A stretch of DNA of 64,000 nucleotides from Actinokineospora diospyrosa (GTDB lineage Bacteria; Actinomycetota; Actinomycetes; Mycobacteriales; Pseudonocardiaceae). A program made the translations under genes and the position numbers. The notes under the pieces were generated by a model, which was not told the DNA's origin, searched no databases, and was given only the letters and a program-made list of their open reading frames with translations. This document shows positions 26,701-35,096 of this stretch, piece after piece (the first letter of the stretch is position 1; each line of letters starts with the position of its first letter). The stretch lies in NCBI RefSeq assembly GCF_024171925.1, contig NZ_JAMTCO010000009.1, positions 152,705-216,704 of the forward strand, given 5' to 3'.

Positions 26701-27389
26701 GCCGCTACCGCCGCGGCCCGTCCCTCGTCCTCGGGCGCCAACCCGCACTCGGCGGCCACCGGTAGCGCCTCGTCCGCCCCGAGCAGGTGGAACCGGGCAT
26801 AGGCGACCTCCGCGTGGTGCTCGGCCAGTACCCGCGCCGCCGCCGAGCACACCGCCTCGACCGAGTTGTCCGCCGAGCGGGGCAACCCGCCGAGGTCGCG
26901 CAGCGCTGCCAGCCTGCGCGCGGCCACCACCCGCGATGTCGTGTCGGTGGTCGTGCTGAACACCCCCGCGATCCGCCCGTCCCCCTCGCGCACCGGGCTG
27001 TGCGAGTAGGTCCAGAACGTCTCCTCGGCGAAGCCGCGGCGGTTCATCACCAGCCGGTGGTCGTCCACCCAGGTGCCGGTACCGGTGCGCAGCACCTCGT
27101 CGATCTCCGGCCCGATCGTCGGCCAGACCTCCGCGAACACCGCCCGCCCCGAGACGCCGAGGGCGCCGGGGTGCTTGGCGCCCGCCAGCGGCGCGAAGGC
27201 GTCGTTGTAGAGCACGGTCAGCTCGTCGCCCCACCACAGCAACATCGGGTGCCGTGATTCCAGCAACAGCCCGACCGCCGTGCGCAGCGCCTCCGACCAG
27301 CTCGTGCGCGGCCCCAGCGGCGTCTTCGACCAGTCGACGCGCAGCACCAGCCCGGCCATCTCCCCGGCTACCGGCTCGTCGACGCGCAC
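23793..27389 (-). CDS. Hybrid PAS-GAF-histidine kinase-receiver-PAS-GAF-SpoIIE phosphatase
   Basis: 1198 residues from GTG (AAGG 8 bp before it); ATG 27359 is an alternative. Order: PAS (~20-150), GAF (~170-300), HisKA with His322 in FFANVSHEFRTPL, HATPase (NLLSNAVKYTFAGH, DTGVGIPEDELP), receiver domain with Asp625 in LVLSDVMMPGMDG, PAS (~710-830), GAF, and a SpoIIE phosphatase (~960-1195; [45 protein letters not shown]). All catalytic residues of the three activities look present. It would link a phosphorelay directly to STAS-protein dephosphorylation (inference). It is divergent from the anti-sigma-type ATPase at 27.5 kb. Confidence 0.9.
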   Translation of the reverse strand: MRVDEPVAGEMAGLVLRVDWSKTPLGPRTSWSEALRTAVGLLLESRHPMLLWWGDELTVLYNDAFAPLAGAKHPGALGVSGRAVFAEVWPTIGPEIDEVLRTGTGTWVDDHRLVMNRRGFAEETFWTYSHSPVREGDGRIAGVFSTTTDTTSRVVAARRLAALRDLGGLPRSADNSVEAVCSAAARVLAEHHAEVAYARFHLLGADEALPVAAECGLAPEDEGRAAAVAAAWHARESVRRGNRELLVPLQPGSGGDSPGVLVLGVSEHREFDEDYHDFLVLVGGQISAAVSDARAYQEQRRQITDLAELDRIKSDFFANVSHEFRTPLTLIAGEAADAVADKVTPLAPAQQKRAEVVLRNAERLRRLVDDLLDLARLEAGALTPELRWTNLAALTEEVATSFAPAVRKAGLSLVLRCPLLPQMVAVDRGMWEKIVLNLLSNAVKYTFAGHVEVDLVDLGDDVELVVRDTGVGIPEDELPQVFMRFHRVTDRRGRSFEGAGIGLALVDELARLHGGSTGATSQVGAGSAFRVRIPYGETATESSVPIPAGRTAHLTEALRWSDAAVEPVARAPKDAPTVLVVDDNPDLRRFVTALLSPTWQVVQAEDGTSALARIAEEAPDLVLSDVMMPGMDGFELVRTLRADPMTAELPVVFLSARAGEDAAVEALDAGADDFLPKPFSPAELVARVRSNLELARLRTRAARFRKTLVEALQEGFYLADAEGTVIEANAAFGKITGHPVSGLPFRWPYPWLSEGPDRHKQERVHQQFLRQGEGEFLYPIRHRDGHRVWVSSLVATLPDRTGAARMSVGTVRDVTARVTAADREATLARYTAALATAVDVDGVLGAGLPGLAEAFGAWSAAVVLWRTGSPDPRVVAYPDAVTWEHWSPDLRQAIADATRRRPGAVAVARDEAGLALVTALGAADAVLVVRPWSAPDPADRSLFALMSQHLALATARARSFDETRGVALTLQHALLGPTDLPPGLAVRYEPAVVPLEVGGDWYDVVRLPEGRIGIVVGDCVGNGLAAAAVMGQLRSACRALLQQADSAAQALSQLDSYAEDVPGASCTTVFCGIVDPATGTLRYSRAGHPPPVVVTADGDTHVLDQAGSVPLAVLPDTNRTDAQTELPPGSTVLLYTDGLVERRDEPWDAGLDRLRLSLSNRIAHDVPLATVIDQVFDDLRPATGYDDDVAVVAYRSTR

Positions 27390-27530
27390 ATCGGTGACCT
27401 TGCCCCATCGCCGCGGTGGACGCGACCTCTTCCCCAGGTGAACCGCGTCCGTCAGGATGAACCTGCGGTAACGGATACATTGCCGGTGGCGACTCTTCCG
27501 ATGACGTGCGTATGGCGTGACCAAGGGGGT

Positions 27531-27995
27531 ATGACGGTGTCGACCGCACCGGACGCTGGGGAGACCGGCATGCCGACCGTCGTGTCCGCTGTGGCCTCGA
27601 CCCGGGGTGATGTGCTCACGGTGCACATGCCACCCAGGTTGGAGCACCTGGTCACGGTTCGTAACCACGTGCGGGTGTGGCTCGCCGACTTCGGCGTGGC
27701 CATCGAGACCGCCCGCAACATCGTCATGGCGACCGACGAGGCCATGACCAACGTCGTCGAGTACCGCTTCCGCGCGGACTCCGCTGCCGGGGTGGTGACG
27801 TTGACCGCCCAGGCCAGCTCCAACACCATCGTTGTCACGGTCGCCGACAACGGCCCCTGGCAGTTGCCGACGCAGGGCAACCCCATCAACGGCGGGTTCA
27901 ACCTCCCCCTCTTGCGTGTCCTCGCCGACGAGGTCCACCTCCACCACCAAGACGGTAGGAGCACCCTCGTCGCGCACTTCCCGCATCGCGGCTGA
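27531..27995 (+). CDS. Anti-sigma-factor-type GHKL ATPase (RsbW-like)
   Basis: 154 residues from the chosen ATG (MTVSTAPDAGE). Upstream in-frame ATG 27501 and GTG 27438 are possible, and no start has an ideal ribosome site. The HATPase_c_2 fold shows N-box ATDEAMTNVVEYRF and G1 VADNGPWQLP. Such proteins bind sigma factors or phosphorylate STAS antagonists. Divergent promoters would be shared with the hybrid kinase, so the 20.5-28 kb genes probably form one regulatory module. Confidence 0.85.
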   Translation: MTVSTAPDAGETGMPTVVSAVASTRGDVLTVHMPPRLEHLVTVRNHVRVWLADFGVAIETARNIVMATDEAMTNVVEYRFRADSAAGVVTLTAQASSNTIVVTVADNGPWQLPTQGNPINGGFNLPLLRVLADEVHLHHQDGRSTLVAHFPHRG

Positions 27996-28024
27996 GCGCA
28001 CGCGCTCACCCGGCTCGGGGCATC

Positions 28025-28852
28025 ATGGGCGCCATGAGCGTGCTGCGAAACGTCAAACGAGTCGGGTACGGAGCGATGCAGCTGGCCGGTCCAGGCGTCT
28101 TCGGGCCGCCCGCCGACCCGGATGCCGCCGTCGCCGTCCTGCGCCGTGCCGTCGAGTTGGGCGTGGACCACATCGACACCTCCGACTACTACGGCCCGTA
28201 CGTGGTCAACGAGCTGATCGCCCGCGCCCTGCGGCCCTACCCGGCCGACCTGGTGATCGTGACCAAGATCGGCGCCCGCCGTGACGACACCGGCAACTGG
28301 CTGCCCGCGCTGGCGCCCGCCGAGCTCCGCTCCGCCGTGCACGACAACCTCACCCGCCTCGGTGTAGAGCGACTCGACGTGGTCAACCTGCGTGTGATGG
28401 ACGAGTCGCCGCTGGAGGAGTCGTTCGCCGTCCTCGCCGCGCTACGCGAAGAGGGGTTGGTGGGGGAGTTGGGTATCAGCAACGTGACACTCCCTCAGCT
28501 CGAGAAGGCGCGCGAGGTCGCGCCGGTCTCTTGCGTCCAGAACCACTACAACGTCACCGAACGCGGCGACGACGCCTTGGTCGATCGGACCAACGAGCTC
28601 GGGATCGCTTATGTGCCGTTCTTCCCACTAGGTGGGTTCCAGCCGATCCAGGCTGAAGTGCTGCACACGGTCGCTTCCCGCCATGGCGCTACCGATCGGC
28701 AGGTAGCGCTCGCCTGGCTACTGGCTCGTTCGCCGAACATCCTGCTCATCCCGGGCACCAAGACGCTGGCGCACTTGGAGCAGAACCTGGCCGTGGCCGA
28801 TATCGATCTCACCGCCGAGGACATCGCCGAGCTCGACGCCATCGCGGGCTGA
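28025..28852 (+). CDS. Aldo/keto reductase
   Basis: 275 residues (ATG 28034 is an equally good start). TIM-barrel NADPH oxidoreductase. The Asp of HIDTSDYYGP, the Tyr four to five residues later and the Lys of VTKIGARR are conserved. The fourth tetrad position, normally His in a LHxxD-type word, reads VVNLRVMD, so His is Arg. The C-terminal NADPH-binding helix (IPGTKTLAHLEQNL) is intact. A subgroup with this change exists, so reductase activity is still likely, but the substrate is unknown. It is apparently a single-gene unit. Confidence 0.9.
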   Translation: MGAMSVLRNVKRVGYGAMQLAGPGVFGPPADPDAAVAVLRRAVELGVDHIDTSDYYGPYVVNELIARALRPYPADLVIVTKIGARRDDTGNWLPALAPAELRSAVHDNLTRLGVERLDVVNLRVMDESPLEESFAVLAALREEGLVGELGISNVTLPQLEKAREVAPVSCVQNHYNVTERGDDALVDRTNELGIAYVPFFPLGGFQPIQAEVLHTVASRHGATDRQVALAWLLARSPNILLIPGTKTLAHLEQNLAVADIDLTAEDIAELDAIAG

Positions 28853-28950
28853 TCACGGGGCTGATCACCGGGTTGGGACCGTCGGTGGGGACCGGCATCT
28901 GCGTCATCACGTCGTGGTGATTTGTCGGCCCCCGCTGATATCCTGGTTCG

Positions 28951-30102
28951 GTGACGGGGCAGAAAGCCGACTGGGGCGCCTTCGGGCGGCGTTACCGGAC
29001 ATTCTTCCGCAAGCGGGCCGAGGTGCCTTTCCGCGTCGAGCCCCCCACCGGGGACGGGCGCACGCTGGGTTCGGGTGAGCCGCTCTTCACCTTGATCGCC
29101 AACGACAGCAAGGGCATGGCCGCGCTGAACTCCCTGGACCAGGTCCAGGTCGGTCTCGCCTACCTCGAGGGCCACCTCGACATCGAGGGCGACATCCTCA
29201 CGGCCTTGAAGGTGCGCAAGTTCTTCGGGGACTTCCACCCCCTCTCTTACGCGAACCGGTTCCTGCCCGCCGTCGTGCGCGGTAAGACCGAGCACGACCG
29301 CAGGTCCATCACCGCGCATTACGACCGCGACCCCGAGTTCTTCCTGTCCTTCTTGGACGATCGGCACCGCTGCTACACCCAGGGTTCGTTCAAGTCCGAC
29401 GACGAGCCCATCGAAGACGCCATGACCCGCAAGATGGACATGGCCATCGAGCAGCTGGGCCTCAACCCGGGTGACAAGGTCCTCGAGGTCGGTGGTGGCT
29501 GGGGCGCGTTCGTCGAGTACGCGGGCCGCAAGGGCATCGAGGTCACCACGTTGACCCTGTCCGAGCCCTCTGAGCTCTACCTCAAGGAGCTCATCGCCCG
29601 CGAGAACCTCCCGTGCCAGGTGCTGCGCCAGCACATCTACAAGTACTCGCCGGGCATCAAATACGACGCGGTCGTCAACATGGGTGTCACTGAGCACTTG
29701 CCTGATTACGCGACGTCGTTGCGCAAGTACGAGGAACTGCTCAAGCCCGGTGGACGGGTCTATCTGGACGCCTTGGCCATGCGTGCCAAGCACCGGATGT
29801 CCACCTTCATGAGCCGCTATGTCTACCCGGGTGTGTCGAGCCCCCTGCTGCTGCACGACTACCTGCGCCATGTGGCGAAGTCGCCGTTCTCCCTGACCTC
29901 GGTGGACGACGAGCGCCACAACTACTACCTCACCTGCAAGATCTGGGCCGAGAAGCTCGACCGCAACCGCGAGCACGTGATCAAGAACTGGGGCGACCCG
30001 CTGTACCGGCACTTCCGGCTGTTCCTCTGGGGCTCCGCCGCGGGCTTCGACAGCGGCCTGGTGCAGGCGTACCGCTGGACTCTGGAGCTGCCCGCGCGCT
30101 GA
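28951..30102 (+). CDS. Cyclopropane-fatty-acid-synthase-type SAM methyltransferase
   Basis: 383 residues, GTG start. A CFA/mycolic-acid-methylase fold with SAM motif VLEVGGGWGAF (~170-180), TLTLSEPSELYLKEL and VVNMGVTEHLPDY. The family's N-terminal part (LDQVQVGLAYLEGHLDIEGD) is present. The active-site Cys region of E. coli Cfa is replaced by RHRCYTQGSFK. It probably modifies membrane lipid acyl chains, but may act on another lipid. It stands alone between a reductase and the large operon at 30.2 kb. Confidence 0.88.
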   Translation: MTGQKADWGAFGRRYRTFFRKRAEVPFRVEPPTGDGRTLGSGEPLFTLIANDSKGMAALNSLDQVQVGLAYLEGHLDIEGDILTALKVRKFFGDFHPLSYANRFLPAVVRGKTEHDRRSITAHYDRDPEFFLSFLDDRHRCYTQGSFKSDDEPIEDAMTRKMDMAIEQLGLNPGDKVLEVGGGWGAFVEYAGRKGIEVTTLTLSEPSELYLKELIARENLPCQVLRQHIYKYSPGIKYDAVVNMGVTEHLPDYATSLRKYEELLKPGGRVYLDALAMRAKHRMSTFMSRYVYPGVSSPLLLHDYLRHVAKSPFSLTSVDDERHNYYLTCKIWAEKLDRNREHVIKNWGDPLYRHFRLFLWGSAAGFDSGLVQAYRWTLELPAR

Positions 30103-30245
30103 TCCGACCGCGCCTGTGGACAACCGCGCCCGCACTGTCGGTGCCCGCCGCTACTCTCTCCGTGCGTGGGGGTTCTTCCTCCACTTCGGACCGGGTTGTG
30201 GAGGGGACTGGCTGTGCAGGGAACAGGCGCCGGGGGAACGGCCGC

Positions 30246-33200
30246 ATGAGCACCGACACCGCGCTGCTGGCCGCGGGAGCGGTCCTGCCGGGCGCGAGCG
30301 CGGGCGCCGATCGGGACGACCTGCTGGCCAGGCGCTACGAACACCCCGCGCTCGAGGACCGCGTGGTCGTGCGGCTGGTGGCGGGTGTGCTGGCCGAGGC
30401 CGAGGACCTCACCGCGGAGTACCTCGGGTTCGCCGCACCGGTGAGCAGTGCTCGAGTCGGCACCGCCCGTCGCGTCGCGCTGGGCTTCCCGGCGTGGGCG
30501 CTGGTGCACGACCCGGCCAACGCGCACCACGCGTTGGCCCTGGTCAAGGAGATCGAGCGGCTGGACAGGGTGGCCAAGTCCAAGGCCGGGGCGGCGAAGG
30601 ACGGGTTCACCGAGCTCGCCGCGATGCTGGGCCGGTCGGCGCCGCACTTCCTCCCGACCTTCTTCGAGGAGGCGGCGCGGATCTTCCTGCGGCACGGCAA
30701 CGCCAACTACGCCGCCACGATGTTCAGCAAGGCCCGCGAGGCGGAACAGGTCCACGACCTCACGGTTGACCCGGATCGGGTCCGCGCGGTCTTCCTGGAG
30801 TTCGCGTTCGCGGGCGTGCTGCCAGCGAAGACGTTGTCCGCTTATGCCAAGGAGCTTGCCCGCCGCTACCCGCCGGTTGAGGCCTACGAACGGTTCCGCA
30901 CCCTCTGCGTTGAACGCGTCAAGGGCGGGCTGCCCCCGCACGCCGGGATGCCCGAGGACCTCCGCCGCCTGGTCAAAGCGGCCAAACTCGATGCCCGAGT
31001 CGAGGACGAACAGGTGCTCCGGGCCATCCTGGACACCTCTGCCGTCGCCCACGCGGCGGCCGGGTTCTGGAAGTCCTATCGCGACGCCTTGATCGCACTG
31101 GCCGAGACCGACCCCGAGGCCAGGTCCCGGTTGCTGGTTCTCGTGCCGCGCAGGCACGGCACCCTGGAACCGTGGCTGGACATCATCACCACCGGTGGCG
31201 CGACCGCCCTGCTCACCGGCAGTCCCGAACCGACGGCCCCGGCCACTCTGACTCCGCCCACTCTGACTCCGCCCGCCCCGACCCCGCCCACTCTGACCCC
31301 GCCCGCCCCAGCCCCGCCCACCCCGGCCCGCTGGCTCAGCGAGGTCATCGCGGCCCGGTGGGCCGACTGGCGGACACCGGAGCGCACCCCGGCCCTGCTC
31401 GACCTGGTCGAGACGATGGCCGAGCGGCTGGTCGCCGACGGCGAGCCCGTCTCCGTGGTCGCCCGTCGTGACGACGTCGAACTGGACCTGCTCGACTTGC
31501 TCCTGGCCAACGGGGTACCGGTCACCACCGGTGAGGTCCCCTTGGACATGAACCTCCGGGCCTGGTTGTCCGACAACACCCCAGGTCGACGCGACCTGAC
31601 CGCGGTGGCGGGCAGCGCCCTCGCCGAACGCCTGGGCGCGGAGGTCTTCAGCTACCTGCGGATCCAGTCGCGCGGCGGTGTTGCCGATGCCGCCTTGCTA
31701 CGCGGTGCCCTGGAGGTACCCGGGTTGCGGGCAGCGCTGAAGGACTGGATCACCGTCCGGGCCGCCAGCCCCGGTCGGACGGTCATCGCTCTTGGCGCCA
31801 CCTTGCGCGAGCTGGCCGTGCTGGGCATTCCTGAAGCCTTCGTCGACGCTCCCGAGGCCGCTGACTCCCTGGCCGCGGTCGACGTCGAGAGCGCCCTCCA
31901 GCACACGCTGCGGGCGGGGCTGCTCGATGAAATCGGGTGGGACGCGCTGGACCAGGCCGTGGTCACGTTCCCGATCGACAAGGACGGCAAGCGCGCGGTC
32001 GAGGTCGTCGGCGAGGGCTGGCCCGCGTTGGTGTTGGGCCGCGAAAGCCGCATCGTCGTCGCAGGGCCGGACGGTGTCCTCGCTGAACACTTGGCGCAGA
32101 TCCCGGCCGAGGCCCGTGCGACGTGGCACTCCGCGATCAAGGCGGCGTGGTTCGACAGCGCACTCATCACTTATTGGCACGGACCCGAGAAGAACCTGGC
32201 CTACTGGAGTGACGATCCGCGAAAGCACTTCACCCCTGGCGAGCTGAGCGCGTGGGGTACCCATGCGATCACTCCCTCGGTTGCCCTGCCTGGTGGCGGT
32301 AGGTTCACCGGCAAGCGGGCGATTCACCCTGGCGACACGCATCTCTCCGAGCCACGAATGACCTATGGCGACGGAGCTACCGTGTGGTGCGCCCGGTGGG
32401 GCAATGGGTGGGAGTGGTTCCAGGTGGACCCGACCACCGGTGTGGCAGGCCGGGCCAGCCTTCCCGCCTTCCTCGACGACTTCACCGCTGATGGTGCTCA
32501 GCTGGAGCTTGTCCAGTGCGATCTGCGGCCGACGGCACCGGGTACCGAGTCCAGCCCTCTTGGCGCTGCTGGTGGCCTGCACGGGTGGCGGCTGCGCAGA
32601 GAGCAAGACGGGTCCTGGACCGGGGAAGGGATCGACGGTCGGCGCGTCCGCTCCACCAGCGCCGTCAGCGGCTTGCTTGAGGTACCGGGCGGCAGACTCG
32701 CCGTGGTGCGCAGCCACCGGGTCATGACCGTCCACGACGCGGATGACACCCCCGTGGCCACTGTCCTCGAAGGGGACAACCACCCCGACTACGCCGCCGG
32801 AACCCCCATGGTGGTCCCGTTCCTGTGGTGGCACCTGTTGCGTCCGCGGGACACAGTGGGTTCGGCCGCGCTACGCGGGGCGACTATCGACGCCGTGCGC
32901 ATCATGCTGGCGGCCGCGGTGGCAGAAATCGAAGCCGATACCGCGCCCGACAACCAGACCGCCTATAGCGACATCATGGCGGACAAGCGCGACACCGTTG
33001 CCACGGCCGTTCTCAGGGCCCTACCCGGCCTCAGCCACCCCGCGCTGCTCGCGGGGGTTGTCGGTGTGGTTCGCGCCGCCGCGCGGCACCAGGTCGGGCT
33101 ACGCGCCTTCGCCGACCTCGCCGTCAGGGCGAAGGAGCTCGGTGACTGGCTCGGCGACACCGCCCCCGTAGTGACTGACCACGACGTCAACACCGCGCTC

Positions 33201-35096
33201 AACTGGTTCGGCCACTTCAACGGCGGTCGTCAGACCGGGGCAGCGGCCACTCTGCCTGTTGTCATCGATGCGCTGCGCGCCGCTGCGGCACGGCCCACCC
33301 CGGTTGCTGAGGGCCTGCCGGAGCTCACCAGTACCGCGTGGCTCACGCTGCTGCCGCACCTCGGCGCCTTGGCACACCGAGCGGCCTCCCCGCTGGCGGC
33401 CGAGGACGAGCGGTCCGCGCTGGGGCACGTCCTGCGGTGGACCGCCGACAGCACCATCCTCGACCAACCGGGCCAGTGGCGGACACTCGCGATCAAGGTG
33501 CCGGACAACGACTCCTTCACCCGGCACAGCGTGATCCCGGTGGCAGGCGGATTCCTGAACGTGGTCGAAGGCGGCTGGTACGGCAGGCACGCGACCGGGA
33601 TCCAGTTCACGGCGAACCCGGGCAGCTTCGCGATGCCGTCGGGCTGGACCGTCGAGCGGGAAGAGGTGGTGCCCACGACCCTGGACCGTGGTTGGATCCA
33701 CCGCTTCCTCGACAACCTCGCCACCCATGGGCCGTTGCCGTGGCGCGAAGAAGCGGTCGCGGAGCTCGTCGAAGCCACCGGGATGGGCACAGCCGAGGCC
33801 GCCTACCTGCTCGCGGGGATGCCCGGCGTCACCAATTGGGGAAAGACCTTCCTCAGTACCCAGGACCGCGCTCTGCTCGGGCTGTCCGCGCCAGCGGCGA
33901 ACGCGGCGCGGGAGCGGATGAAGGGCCTCAAGGACGACGTGCGCGGGCGGCTGCTGGCGGCGCTGGCTCCCGTGGACCCCGACGACCTGTGGACCACCGG
34001 CCCGGACGTCGCCGCCGCGGCCCGCGTGTGGAACGAGGTGTTCGGCCGGTCACGCCCGGTGGACGACGCCATCCTGGTGGAGGCGGCCAAGCTGCTCGTG
34101 CAGAGCCCGGTCGAGCACGTCGTCGGCTTGCTCAACCCAGCCGGGGCCCGTGTCCTCACCACCGACGCGGTGATGCGGCACAACGGACGGCACCTGGTGA
34201 GTCAGAACCCGGACGGGTTCACGCTCAACGACCTGGACGCCATCCCGCGGGTGCTGCTCTGGTTGGCGCAGCGCCTCCCGGCGGGGTCGGCGCACCGCGC
34301 CACCCTGCCCGAAGCCCTGGCCCTGGCCAGGCAACGCGCGGCGCACCCGGATTTCGGGATCACCTTCAGCAGCCTGGTCGGTGCGGCAGAGGTGCAGGCG
34401 TTGCTGGGGGTGGACCTGCCCGAGCCCGACGCCACCGCCAGCGTCCGCGAGTGGCTGGACGTCCATGGCAGCAGGCACACGATCTACTTCACGGTGTGGC
34501 CGGGCCGGGTCGGCCCACAAGACCGGGAACTCCTGGTGGCCATTGCCGAGATCTCCACCTCTCGTGACTTCCTCGCGGTGTGGGACCTCCTTGCCAGCGA
34601 CGGTCTCGCCGCCGCGTGCGCGGTGCCGCCGCAAGGCGGACCGGACGCCTACTTCCAGGACCCCACGTTCTCCGTGCCACACTTGGTGAACCAGGTTGTG
34701 GAACGCCACAACCTGGACCCGGACGCCGCCGCCATCTACCTGCAACTGTTGGCGTTACCTGACCCGACAGACGCCAATGTGGCCCGCTGGACCGGGTGGA
34801 AGCCTGCCCGGCTGCGTAAGGCGCGGACGGCGCTCGCTGAGACCGACCTCGTGCTCACCGCCAAACGCGCCCGCGCGGGCCGTTCGCTGTTCCTGCCCGG
34901 CGGGTGGCTCGCTCTGCCCACACCCCACGTACCTTTGGAGACCTGGAAAGCCCCCATGTTCGGTTTCACTGACATCCCCACCCGCGTGATCGCCGCGCGA
35001 GAACCGATCACCGACCTGTTCACCCGCGCCTGGCAACGGGTGCTCGACGACGACGCCCCCGCGTACGAGGAAATCCGTACTGGGCGGCGCCGATGA
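30246..35096 (+). CDS. Very large protein of unknown function heading a MoxR-VWA operon
   Basis: 1616 residues from ATG 30246 (GGGGGAA 7 bp upstream). No signal peptide or membrane segment. Mostly helical, repeat-like sequence, broken by a Pro/Thr linker near residues 335-365. An internal ~130-residue beta-rich block has WCARWGNGWEWFQVDP near ~720 and a related DNDSFTRHSVIPVAGGFLNVVE block near ~1095. I do not recognise a catalytic motif. It overlaps the MoxR gene by 4 bp (ATGA), so it is made together with it. In MoxR-VWA ternary systems a third large component of this kind is thought to be the client or effector (family knowledge); that role here is inference. Confidence 0.8.
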   Translation: MSTDTALLAAGAVLPGASAGADRDDLLARRYEHPALEDRVVVRLVAGVLAEAEDLTAEYLGFAAPVSSARVGTARRVALGFPAWALVHDPANAHHALALVKEIERLDRVAKSKAGAAKDGFTELAAMLGRSAPHFLPTFFEEAARIFLRHGNANYAATMFSKAREAEQVHDLTVDPDRVRAVFLEFAFAGVLPAKTLSAYAKELARRYPPVEAYERFRTLCVERVKGGLPPHAGMPEDLRRLVKAAKLDARVEDEQVLRAILDTSAVAHAAAGFWKSYRDALIALAETDPEARSRLLVLVPRRHGTLEPWLDIITTGGATALLTGSPEPTAPATLTPPTLTPPAPTPPTLTPPAPAPPTPARWLSEVIAARWADWRTPERTPALLDLVETMAERLVADGEPVSVVARRDDVELDLLDLLLANGVPVTTGEVPLDMNLRAWLSDNTPGRRDLTAVAGSALAERLGAEVFSYLRIQSRGGVADAALLRGALEVPGLRAALKDWITVRAASPGRTVIALGATLRELAVLGIPEAFVDAPEAADSLAAVDVESALQHTLRAGLLDEIGWDALDQAVVTFPIDKDGKRAVEVVGEGWPALVLGRESRIVVAGPDGVLAEHLAQIPAEARATWHSAIKAAWFDSALITYWHGPEKNLAYWSDDPRKHFTPGELSAWGTHAITPSVALPGGGRFTGKRAIHPGDTHLSEPRMTYGDGATVWCARWGNGWEWFQVDPTTGVAGRASLPAFLDDFTADGAQLELVQCDLRPTAPGTESSPLGAAGGLHGWRLRREQDGSWTGEGIDGRRVRSTSAVSGLLEVPGGRLAVVRSHRVMTVHDADDTPVATVLEGDNHPDYAAGTPMVVPFLWWHLLRPRDTVGSAALRGATIDAVRIMLAAAVAEIEADTAPDNQTAYSDIMADKRDTVATAVLRALPGLSHPALLAGVVGVVRAAARHQVGLRAFADLAVRAKELGDWLGDTAPVVTDHDVNTALNWFGHFNGGRQTGAAATLPVVIDALRAAAARPTPVAEGLPELTSTAWLTLLPHLGALAHRAASPLAAEDERSALGHVLRWTADSTILDQPGQWRTLAIKVPDNDSFTRHSVIPVAGGFLNVVEGGWYGRHATGIQFTANPGSFAMPSGWTVEREEVVPTTLDRGWIHRFLDNLATHGPLPWREEAVAELVEATGMGTAEAAYLLAGMPGVTNWGKTFLSTQDRALLGLSAPAANAARERMKGLKDDVRGRLLAALAPVDPDDLWTTGPDVAAAARVWNEVFGRSRPVDDAILVEAAKLLVQSPVEHVVGLLNPAGARVLTTDAVMRHNGRHLVSQNPDGFTLNDLDAIPRVLLWLAQRLPAGSAHRATLPEALALARQRAAHPDFGITFSSLVGAAEVQALLGVDLPEPDATASVREWLDVHGSRHTIYFTVWPGRVGPQDRELLVAIAEISTSRDFLAVWDLLASDGLAAACAVPPQGGPDAYFQDPTFSVPHLVNQVVERHNLDPDAAAIYLQLLALPDPTDANVARWTGWKPARLRKARTALAETDLVLTAKRARAGRSLFLPGGWLALPTPHVPLETWKAPMFGFTDIPTRVIAAREPITDLFTRAWQRVLDDDAPAYEEIRTGRRR
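31243..31330 (+). repeat. 15-bp tandem repeat in a Pro-rich linker
   Basis: About six units of CCCACTCTGACTCCG or CCCGCCCCGACCCCG type, five codons each, encoding (T/A)PP(T/A)(L/P) blocks. The number of units is probably variable between strains, and frame is kept. Confidence 0.8.

Noticed and set aside
28853-28885. Direct repeat GGGCTGATCAC after the reductase gene as a regulatory site
   Set aside because: Only two short copies, the first spanning the stop codon; chance duplication is as likely and no partner gene context supports it.
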